In this document: positions 42,030-49,567 of the stretch, one piece after another
Layout of the letters: each line of letters starts with the position of its first letter
How positions within the stretch are numbered: the stretch's first letter is position 1
NCBI GenBank assembly: GCA_963725415.1
Contig: CAVRZY010000249.1
Span: 1-59,282 of the forward strand
Source of the DNA: CAVRZY01 sp963725415
Lineage (GTDB): Bacteria > Acidobacteriota > Terriglobia > Bryobacterales > Bryobacteraceae
Direction: 5' to 3'
DNA: 59,282 nucleotides
The notes under the pieces: generated by a model
Databases searched by the model: none
What the model saw: the letters and a program-made list of their open reading frames with translations, nothing else
Told to the model about the DNA's origin: nothing
Program-made: the position numbers and the translations under genes

Positions 42030-43564
42030 ATCGGGTAGGAGGGGCCTCACGGCCCCGTCCTCCCACACCACCGCACGGACTTGTCGTATACGGGGGTTTC
42101 TTTTAAGGGTGTAACGCATCATACCGTGTCAACAGGGATACCAGGCCCTGGGTTGCGAACCACTCGTTATCCATGGCGCGCTTCGCTGGGGCGCTGTTAG
42201 CCAGACGCCACCAACCTTTCCCGGAAGAAGCGATCCGCCAGGTTTGGTCTGCGGGTGCCCCCAGTTGCTGAAGAAAGGCAGCAACGGATTTACCGCGTTT
42301 GCGTTGTTGAGGCGGTAGGTGCGCAGTTTCCGTCGGATCCATCCGTCCAGCCGTTGGAGTTCGGCCCGGCACGCCGCATAGCGGAAGTAGTTGAGCCAGC
42401 CGGTCAGGAACGAATTCAGTTCTTGGATTACTTGCACGAGGCTCAGGCCCCGGTTGCGGCGGGTATTCTGCCGGATTCTCTGCTTGGCGCGTTCAAGACT
42501 CTTGGGCGCAAGGCCCAACTTGCCGTTCAACAGCAGCCGGTGGCTGAGGAACTTGCGCTTCCCGACCGGAGCCACGGCGCTCTTTTGGCGGTTCACGCGC
42601 AGCCGCAGTTTCCCTTCCAGGAACCGTACCACCGAGTCCATCACCCGCCGCCCCGCCGCCAGCGAATGCACGTAGATGTGGCAGTCGTCGGCACAGCGGC
42701 AGAAGCAATGTCCTCGCCGTTCCAGTTCCCGGTCGAGATGGTCCAGCAGAAGACTGGCCAGCAGTGGGGAGAGCGGCCCGGCTTTGGAATTTCGACTGCG
42801 CGTACGGGCTGAGGCCGGTAGGTCCCGTTCCGCAGCGAAGCGAACAGCGCCTCCTGGTGTTGCCGAAGCCAGTCCGCCAGTTGGTAGACCGAACATGCCG
42901 TCCACGCCCGGCGATCCCTTGTTGGCGCGTACCCGCCGGTACGCACGAAGTAGGTTCTTAGGGTCGCATACCTGTTCCATCAGATTGACCGTCAAGGCTC
43001 GTTGTGGATCGGATACCGTGAACGCTTGCACGTCTCGGACGCGGCCGTTCCGGTTCCGCCGGGACCGCCTGCGCCGGGGGCGTAGGTGCTCGGTAGAGTC
43101 CTGGTCGCTTTGCTGCTGCTGTACGCTCATCGAATCCTTTCTGCTACTCCTTGCTTAAAAGATTCAGCCCTTCACCGAGGACCGGGAGATCCTCGGCTAC
43201 TATGGCTTCGGCTGACTTCTCCGGCCCCCTCCCGCCGGGTTGCCCCTGCGGTAGTCCGACCTACTGCGGCCGGACAGAGCCGGAGACCTCCCAGGGTAAG
43301 GCGCGCCTTCTTCTCCCGGAGCCTGCCGGATCTACCCTGAGGTGTCTGAATGACTATTGGGCCACTCCCTCCCCGTCCCTGGCCGGGTTACCCCACACTC
43401 CTGGGCCTTATATCCGGTTTCTGTTCGTCGGCACCGAGATTTCGTCATGGGCTTTCTTCAGACTCCGCCTCGCGACGGACGCCCTTGCCTAGACGGCTGG
43501 TTCCGGTCATTACGGTCCACAGGGGACTTTCACCCCTTTGAATACGCGCCATAACCTGGCACAC
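42030..43564 (-). mobile_element. Decayed group II intron
   Basis: On the minus strand the element starts about 43564 with GTGTGCCAGG, followed by the highly structured leader with GGGGTGAAAGTCCCCT and G-A-G-G-A-T-C-T-C-C-C-G-G-T-C-C-T-C-type stems typical of group II domain I. It ends near 42030 with the domain V/VI-like sequence GTGCGGTGGTGTGGGAGGAC (42050s-42080s) closing in CCTACCCGAT. A degenerate reverse transcriptase lies within. At ~1.5 kb it is shorter than an intact intron of this kind because part of the coding region is deleted. Boundaries are approximate. Confidence 0.7.
42129..43130 (-). pseudogene. Group II intron reverse transcriptase/maturase, internally deleted
   Basis: The N-terminus contains L-L-R-A-Y-R-R-V-R-A-N-K-G-S-P-G-V-D-G-M, the conserved RT-0/1 region. 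A stretch of about 35 codons then reads correctly only in another frame (V-Y-Q-L-A-D-W-L-R-Q-H-Q-E-A-L). After I-P-K-P the protein jumps directly to G-P-L-S-P-L-L-A-S-L-L-L-D, so about 100 residues of the fingers/palm are gone. The catalytic motif is C-A-D-D instead of Y-A-D-D. The maturase and C-terminal part (L-N-Y-F-R-Y-A and beyond) are present. It cannot be an active enzyme. Confidence 0.85.
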
Positions 43565-43806
43565 CGGGAAGAATGCCGACGCTGTAGTGGACCGCCAGGT
43601 CGTTGTAGGTGTGGTTGAGCTCCGGTTCGTAGTAGCAGGGGGAGTGGACGCCCGCGCGTCCAGGTGGCCTCGGCGTAGGTGTAGTTGCTGGCGCCCAGCA
43701 CGGCCACGAAGATGTAGGCCGGACGGACTTCCCCGGTCCTTGGATCGGTCACTGGGATGGTGTCGCCGACGTGATCGACTAACATCTTCTCGCCCGCGCC
43801 GTGGAC
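43565..43806 (-). pseudogene. IS21-family transposase (IstA) fragment
   Basis: The minus strand encodes G-A-G-E-K-M-L-V-D-H-V-G-D-T-I-P-V-T-D followed by V-A-V-L-G-A-S-N-Y-T-Y-A-E-A-T-W-T, the catalytic core region of IstA. After an internal deletion of about 35 residues, C-Y-Y-E-P-E-L-N-H-T-Y-N-D-L-A-V-H-Y appears in a shifted frame. The fragment stops exactly at the 5' end of the group II intron. No IstB gene is present. Confidence 0.8.
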
Positions 43807-44103
43807 CGGGTGCGCGCCCGGGCAGGCGGCCTGGCGGTCGGCAAGCTCATGGAAGGCATTGACTACCGGAAGGCCTCCGAGGGCCTGATTCCTTATTGCC
43901 TGGCCCTGATGCAGAACGTCCCGGACGACGAGCAGAAGAAGCTGTTCCACGCCCTGGAGCTGCCGAACAAAGAGCAGATCGACGGCGCCATCAAGGTGCG
44001 CATCCTCGGCCTGCACCTGATGAACGTGGTCGGCCCGGACGTGCTCACCGCGGCAGTCGAGGCCTTGCGCAACCAGATGAAGGCCGCGGCGGGGCAGCCG
44101 TAG
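43807..44103 (+). pseudogene. Unrecognised gene, 5' end lost
   Basis: An open frame of about 97 codons runs from the end of the IS21 fragment to a TAG at 44101-44103. It encodes a helical protein (V-G-K-L-M-E-G-I-D-Y-R-K-A-S-E and E-Q-I-D-G-A-I-K-V-R-I-L-G-L-H-L-M). Its natural start seems to have been removed by the IS21 remnant. I do not recognise the family. Confidence 0.45.
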
Positions 44104-44150
44104 ATTGCTTTGGCTTCACTACCGGGGTACACTTATCGGCTAGACGTAGC

Positions 44151-44291
44151 GCCTCAGAAGCTGCGAAAAAATGCTAGGGCAGGTCGGGGACCCGCCCCAC
44201 CACACCGTCAAGTTGTTGATGTGGCGCAGGCCCCCGGCCTGCGTTGCTGGTAGCCGAACTGAGGCGGGCATTTTTTCGCAGCTTCTGAGGC
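44151..44291. mobile_element. MITE-like element with perfect 24-bp terminal inverted repeats
   Basis: The 24 bases 44151-44174 (GCCTCAGAAG...AAAAAATGC) are the exact reverse complement of 44268-44291. The 93-base interior has no gene but contains a GC-rich inverted pair around GGCGCAGGCCCCCGGCCTGC. The element ends 50 bases before the start of the kinase at 44342, so it may influence that promoter. Long perfect terminal repeats without coding capacity fit a non-autonomous transposable element. Confidence 0.8.
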
Positions 44292-44341
44292 ATTACGGCT
44301 AGTCCGGCTTTCGGGCCGAAACCTCCTGAGGAGGCCGCAGC

Positions 44342-46981
44342 ATGGTCGGGCAGACCATTTCGCATTACCGCGTTCTGGAAAAGCTGGGCGGCGGCGGAAT
44401 GGGTGTCGTCTACAAGGCCGAAGACCTTAAGCTTAAACGCACCGTCGCGCTCAAGTTCCTGACCAAAGAGCTGTCCAGGGACCGGCTCGCACTGGAACGA
44501 TTCCAGCGCGAGGCTCAGGCGGCTTCCGCTCTCAATCATCCCAATATCTGCACGATTCACGACATTGACGAAGCGGAAGGCCAGCAGTTCATCGCCATGG
44601 AACTGCTGGAAGGCCAGACGCTGCGCGACCGCATTGGCGGCAAGCCGCTGAAGCTCGAGGAAATCCTCGACCTGGGCATCCAGATCGCCGACGCGCTCGA
44701 CGCCGCACAATCCAAGGGCATCGTCCACCGCGACATCAAGCCTGCCAACATTTTTGTGACGCCGCGCGGACAGGCCAAAATCATGGACTTCGGCTTGGCG
44801 AAGCTGGCGGCCGAGCGCAGGCTGACAGGTGCGCGCAGCCAGGCCGAAACCGTCACCATGGCGGATCTGGTCACCAGCCCGGGCACGGCCGTGGGCACGG
44901 TGGCCTACATGTCCCCCGAGCAGGTGCGGGGCGAGGAACTGGACGCCCGGACGGACCTGTACTCCTTCGGCGTGGTGCTGTACAAAATGGCCACCGGCAG
45001 CCGGCCGTTTCAGGGGACCACTTCCGCCCTGGTCTTCGAGGCCATCCTGAACAAGGCGCCGGTTTCGCTGGTGCGACTCAATCCGGCCCTGCCCGAGGAA
45101 CTGGAGCGCATCGTCAACAAGGCGCTCGAGAAGGATCGCGAGGTGCGTTACCAGTCCGCTAAAGAAGTCCTTGTGGATCTGAAGCGCCTGAAACGCGACA
45201 CCGACTCGGGCAAAGCAGCAAGCCACACCGCTGCGGTGATCAGCAAGCCCCGGATCTCAAAGACGCTACCGGTGCTTGCCTTGGCGGCGGCAGTGCTTCT
45301 GGTTGCGGCTGCTATCCTCTATCGGGTTTGGAGGCCCGCTGGAACGCCTCTCGCGCCTTCGCCGGCCACCCATCGGCAGATCACCTTCGTTGGCGACGCC
45401 TCTGATCCCGCCATCTCACCCGATGGGAAGTCTGTGGCCTATGTGACTGGCAAGGAGCGCGAAGACCAAAGGCTGATGTTGCAGGATCTGAAGGCCGGAC
45501 AGGCCATTGAGCTTCTAAAGGCTTCCGTCCTTGAGCGTCCGAGATGGTCTCCAGACGGCTCTGAACTTCTCGTTTCCGGCACAACGGGTGATCCACCACG
45601 CGAGGGCATAATCCTGGTTCCCCGGCTCGGAGGAGCATCTCGCGTTGTACCTGTAGTTCGCTGGGCCTGCTGGTCGCCCGATGGAACTCAGATTGCGGTA
45701 GGCGGGATATCCGAAAAAGGCTTTCGGATAGTTGCCAAGGCCACCCCAAGCGTTAAGCCCATACGTCTAAGCGGCTTCCAATGGTTCTATGATCTCGACT
45801 GGTCCCTCGCGTCGAACTTCCTTTTGGTTCTGACCCGATCGGAAACCGGAAGAGCAACTATCTGGACCGTCCGCCCTGATGGAAGCCAGCAGCGCAAGGT
45901 CATCGAAGAGGATATGCTCAATTCACCTCGCTGGTCTGCGGCTGGAGACGTGATCTACTTCTTTCGCGGCAAGGGCAACACTCAGGAACTTTCAAAGGCT
46001 CCTATTGACGCCCAGTCAGGTGAAATCAAAGGTCAGGTGTCAGTGCTATTAACCGGTTTGCAGGCTGGTACGTACTTTACCGTCTCTGTCGATGGAACCC
46101 GCCTGGCCTACACAAGGTCTCAATCTTACTCGAATTTATGGCTCGGCGAGTTCAAAGATCGGCAAAAGCGCGAAAGCCTGCAAACAACGCCGCTCACCAA
46201 GGGTACCTCAGAGTACGATGAGCTGCGAATTTCACCTGACGGCAAATGGATCGCATTCACGACCGGGTCGCCTTACAGGAATATCTACAAGATGCCGATT
46301 GAAGGCGGCACGCCCAGGCAGTTGACGTTTTCGGATGCCATCCACGGCCCTGCTGCCTGGTCTCCGGACGGGAAGCGCATAGCATTCGGCTGCAATGAGG
46401 GCGGAAGTTACAAGGTGTGGATTGGTGATGCAGACGGCGGCAGGCTGCGCCAGTTAGAACGAACCCAGATGAGTGACAATTGCGGGATCTCATGGTCACC
46501 CGGCCGCCACATCCTCTACCAGAGGCCGGGGAATCGAAATTTCAATATCCTTGATCCAGAGACGGGAGAGGAAAAACCGCTGATTCAGGATGAATCCGTG
46601 GGCTGGGTATTTTTCCCCGAGTACTCACCCGATGGCAAAAAGGTCGCAGTATATTGGAACCGGCCACCGGAACGTGGAGTGTGGGTGATCTCACTGGTGG
46701 ACAGTTCGGCGAGGGCTCTTACAAGGGGGACCTACTATGATCGCCCCGTAGGATGGTCACCGGACAGCGCTTGGGTATACGCAGTAGTCCCCGAAGCTCT
46801 TAAGAATCTCCTAGTGGCCATACCAGCAGGAGGCGGCAATCCCGAGACCGTTTTTGCTGTCTCGGGAGAAATCGGAGGAGTCACTATGAGTCCCGACGGG
46901 AGAAAGTATGTCTGGAGCGTAGGTGAGAGTAAATCCGACGTATGGCTGGCGGAGAACTTCGATCCAGCTCGCAAAAGGTAG
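44342..46981 (+). CDS. Ser/Thr protein kinase with C-terminal PD40 beta-propeller
   Basis: An 879-residue membrane kinase. The kinase domain (residues ~8-285) has G-G-G-G-M-G-V-V-Y-K-A-E-D, V-A-L-K-F-L, H-R-D-I-K-P-A-N-I-F, D-F-G-L-A-K and V-A-Y-M-S-P-E-Q. One transmembrane helix lies at about 310-333. The extracytoplasmic ~540 residues carry repeated S-P-D-G-K/T motifs (S-P-D-G-K-S-V-A-Y, S-P-D-G-K-W-I-A-F, W-S-P-D-G-K-R-I-A) of TolB/WD40-like PD40 blades. A strong GGAGG precedes ATG 44342. It is a one-gene unit; its ligand is unknown. Confidence 0.93.
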   Translation: MVGQTISHYRVLEKLGGGGMGVVYKAEDLKLKRTVALKFLTKELSRDRLALERFQREAQAASALNHPNICTIHDIDEAEGQQFIAMELLEGQTLRDRIGGKPLKLEEILDLGIQIADALDAAQSKGIVHRDIKPANIFVTPRGQAKIMDFGLAKLAAERRLTGARSQAETVTMADLVTSPGTAVGTVAYMSPEQVRGEELDARTDLYSFGVVLYKMATGSRPFQGTTSALVFEAILNKAPVSLVRLNPALPEELERIVNKALEKDREVRYQSAKEVLVDLKRLKRDTDSGKAASHTAAVISKPRISKTLPVLALAAAVLLVAAAILYRVWRPAGTPLAPSPATHRQITFVGDASDPAISPDGKSVAYVTGKEREDQRLMLQDLKAGQAIELLKASVLERPRWSPDGSELLVSGTTGDPPREGIILVPRLGGASRVVPVVRWACWSPDGTQIAVGGISEKGFRIVAKATPSVKPIRLSGFQWFYDLDWSLASNFLLVLTRSETGRATIWTVRPDGSQQRKVIEEDMLNSPRWSAAGDVIYFFRGKGNTQELSKAPIDAQSGEIKGQVSVLLTGLQAGTYFTVSVDGTRLAYTRSQSYSNLWLGEFKDRQKRESLQTTPLTKGTSEYDELRISPDGKWIAFTTGSPYRNIYKMPIEGGTPRQLTFSDAIHGPAAWSPDGKRIAFGCNEGGSYKVWIGDADGGRLRQLERTQMSDNCGISWSPGRHILYQRPGNRNFNILDPETGEEKPLIQDESVGWVFFPEYSPDGKKVAVYWNRPPERGVWVISLVDSSARALTRGTYYDRPVGWSPDSAWVYAVVPEALKNLLVAIPAGGGNPETVFAVSGEIGGVTMSPDGRKYVWSVGESKSDVWLAENFDPARKR

Positions 46982-47022
46982 CCACACAAGCCGCAAGGGC
47001 CTGCCCCCTTACAAGCCACCAC

Positions 47023-47992
47023 TCAGACCCGGAAGTACGGTCGCAGCACCCCGAAAATCTCGTCCAGTTCCCGCTGGTCCCCGTCGTCCATGTACAGGCC
47101 CCGCGTCGTGTCTCGCATGACGATGGTTTTGAACACGCCCCGCCGCCGCAGGATCTCCTTCTGCAAGACATAGCCGGTCTGGATGCTCCAGCACCGCCAT
47201 CATGAGCATCTTCCCGAACAGGTCGCGGGCCTCTTTCTTCTTGCCCGCCTGGTACCAGTCCCAGATCTGCGCCTGGATGTCGGCGAAGCCCGCGCCCGGC
47301 ATGGTGCCGCGCGAGCCCCGCGCCATCTCGTTCAGCAGGTTCCGCGAACCGCCCCCGGTCATGGGCGTCAGCAGTCCCTTGGCCTCGGCCACGTACCGCG
47401 AGACCCGCTTGGGAACCGGCGCCTGCTCCTCCTTCACGTAGCGGAACGTGGGCAGCTTGCGCGCTAGCCCGATCAGGTAGTCCACCGTCAGCGCGGGCGT
47501 CGAGACCTGGATGAACAGCGGCAGCCGCGACGCCGTGGTAATCGCCGTGAAGTACTCCGTGAGCACGTTCAGGTCGCTGGCGCCGTCAGTTTGGCCGAGC
47601 GCCAGCATGGCGCTGGCCCCGATCTTCTCAGCGTGCCGCGCATATTCGGCGGCCTCCGCTTTGTCCTTCCCATGCACTCCGATCAGCACCGGGGTGCGCC
47701 CCTTCACCTCCCGCACGATCGCTTCCGAATACTTCAAGCGTTCCTGGTGGGACAGGGTGGAGGTCTCGCCGGCCCCGGCGGGCCACACCATCCCGTGCAC
47801 CCGGCAGCGCACCAGGAAATCGGCCTCCCGACGCAGCGACTCTTCGTCAACCTCCTTGTTCTCCAGGAACGGCGTCTGCATGATGATAAAGACGCCTTGG
47901 TACGATTGGCTCGTTCGCGCCGCCGCAGCCTTCAACACCCCGCCGGCCGCGACGGCCCCAAAAAATTCGCGGCGGTTGAATCTCTGAGTCAC
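47023..47992 (-). CDS. Exported DapA-like aldolase/lyase family protein (one apparent frameshift)
   Basis: About 322 residues when reconstructed, related to dihydrodipicolinate synthase/N-acetylneuraminate lyase TIM-barrel enzymes. A twin-arginine signal reads N-R-R-E-F-F-G-A-V. The Schiff-base lysine is K187 in F-R-Y-V-K-E-E. The catalytic tyrosine normally found in the Y-N-x-P region is replaced (L-P-L-F-I-Q-V-S), so classic DHDPS chemistry is doubtful. An extra base near 47187 shifts the end. Corrected, it reads Q-T-G-Y-V-L-Q-K-E-I-L and ends with F-R-V and TGA at 47023-47025. It is not next to lysine genes, so sugar-acid metabolism is more likely. Confidence 0.82.
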
Positions 47993-48089
47993 GTTCTCCC
48001 TCCTGTCTCGGTAGCCAGTCTACAACATCGCGGCGTCGCCAAGAACCTTGCTCTCCCCCAGTTTCTTTGACCGGACCAGTGCGGGGACC

Positions 48090-48153
48090 GTAATTCGGGT
48101 ACAGGCCACGAATTTCGCAAAGGCGGCGAAATTCGCGCCGGTCCCCGAATTAC
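48090..48153 (-). repeat. 64-bp nested palindromic repeat, copy B
   Basis: Reverse complement of copy A at 27255-27318 with about two mismatches and the same length. It lies in the gap upstream of both the DapA-like gene and the FHA-cyclase gene. Confidence 0.8.
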
Positions 48154-48244
48154 GCGAACCGGGAAGGCGCCGGGTGTGAAACTGAGGGAGGGCAAGGCCC
48201 GGAAACACTAGCTTCAGGCCCGCTTATCGGATTACAATGATGCG

Positions 48245-49348
48245 ATGGCTTCGACCAGGATTCTCCCGGCAGGCTGGAAGCCCCCCGGCGACCAGCCAGC
48301 AGCGGGAGCCGGTGCAAAACTGTCCCCAGCTCCTGAACCGGCCGCAACCGACCGCGGCACGGTGGAATCCTGCGCCGCTTACGTAGAGCTCACCATCGAG
48401 GGCCAGCCCCGGCGCGTTCCCTTGGATTCCGCGGCGGTTTGCCGGATCGGGCGCAGCGATCAAAGCGCCATCGTGCTTCCGGATCAGTTGGCATCCCGCC
48501 ACCACGCCATGATCCAGCACACCGAGGCGGACGAGTATCACCTCATCGATCTCGGCAGCCGCAATGGAACTTTCGTGAACAATCGTCGCGTCACCATGCC
48601 GCTGATCCTCCAACCCGGAGACCGCATCACTATCGGAAACCACGACTTGGTCTTCCACCGGCAGAAACAGTCTCCCTCCGGGACCCTGGACGCCAGGATC
48701 ACCGCTTCAACCTCCACACGCGTGGCGCTCAACTTGCGATTGATCACCGTGCTGGTCATCGACATCCGCGACTTCACGGGCCTGGCGCGTCGCATCGACG
48801 AAGCCACCTTGGCGCAGACTATCGGGACCTTCATTCGCAAAGCGGGGACGGCCCTGCTGGAGCAGGGGACCTGGACCCAGAAGTACATCGGCGATGCGGT
48901 GATGGCAGTCTGGCTGCACCAGAAGTGTGCCCCGGAGCAGGCCGAGCTCCTGGCTGTCCTTCAAGGCCTCGCCAAACTGGCCGAGATTGCCGGGGAACTC
49001 CAGTCCCAGTTCGCCCTCGAGGCTCCTATCCGCATCGGCGCCGGCATCAACACCGGAATCGCCTCGATCGGCAACGTGGGCAGTGACGCTTTCGCCGATC
49101 ACACCGCGCTCGGGGACGTCGTCAATAAAGCCTTCCGCCTGGAATCCGCCACCAAAGAGATTTGCTGCGATGTGGCCCTCGGCCAGAGGACCTACGATTC
49201 CCTGGCCCAGACCGACGGCGCGGCAGAGCTATTTGAACGGCACAGCGTGATGCTCAAAGGCTATCAAGAGCCCGCGCAGGCCTTCGCCCTCTCGTTTCCC
49301 GCCCTGAACAAGCTACTCGCCTTGCTACGCTCCCAAAGCGCCGGCTAG
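48245..49348 (+). CDS. FHA-domain class III adenylate/guanylate cyclase
   Basis: A 367-residue soluble signalling protein. The phosphothreonine-binding FHA domain (about 66-140) shows G69-R-S, S84-R-H and N107-G. The cyclase domain (about 165-345) has the metal Asp in V-I-D-I-R-D-F, the second Asp in G-D-A-V-M-A-V-W, and G-I-N-T-G. The ribose/base region A-L-G-D-V-V-N-K-A-F-R-L-E is also present. The link to Ser/Thr phosphorylation fits the kinases at 35 and 44 kb. ATP or GTP preference cannot be told from the motifs I can see. Confidence 0.92.
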   Translation: MASTRILPAGWKPPGDQPAAGAGAKLSPAPEPAATDRGTVESCAAYVELTIEGQPRRVPLDSAAVCRIGRSDQSAIVLPDQLASRHHAMIQHTEADEYHLIDLGSRNGTFVNNRRVTMPLILQPGDRITIGNHDLVFHRQKQSPSGTLDARITASTSTRVALNLRLITVLVIDIRDFTGLARRIDEATLAQTIGTFIRKAGTALLEQGTWTQKYIGDAVMAVWLHQKCAPEQAELLAVLQGLAKLAEIAGELQSQFALEAPIRIGAGINTGIASIGNVGSDAFADHTALGDVVNKAFRLESATKEICCDVALGQRTYDSLAQTDGAAELFERHSVMLKGYQEPAQAFALSFPALNKLLALLRSQSAG

Positions 49349-49375
49349 TCGAGTGGTCATCCTTTGAGTCATTCG

Positions 49376-49511
49376 TAAGCGTGACTGGGTCGGCCGAGCT
49401 GCCACCGAAGATGGCTTCGATCACCTTGCCGACGCCGAGGCTCCCTGCCAAACCGATGAGAATGCCGCTCCCGGCGAGAATCAGGCCCTTCCCTCGTCCC
49501 CATGCCAGGCT
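49376..49511 (-). pseudogene. Fragment of an acidobacterial-type (ADOP-like) ABC permease
   Basis: The minus strand encodes G-R-G-K-G-L-I-L-A-G-S-G-I-L-I-G-L-A-G-S-L then I-F-G-G-S-S-A-D-P-V-T-L. This is the penultimate helix region of duplicated orphan permeases abundant in Acidobacteria. Both ends are missing. It lies between the cyclase and the TonB-dependent receptor. Confidence 0.6.
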
Positions 49512-49567
49512 GTCCGCCGCCACCAGCTACCGCCTCTTCGTGTATATTGCTAGTCAGAGGAGGAGTC

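Noticed and set aside
41712..42038. 108-codon open frame on the plus strand
   Set aside because: Composition is Arg/Glu/Gly noise, with no ribosome site and no recognisable motif; it runs into the intron end.
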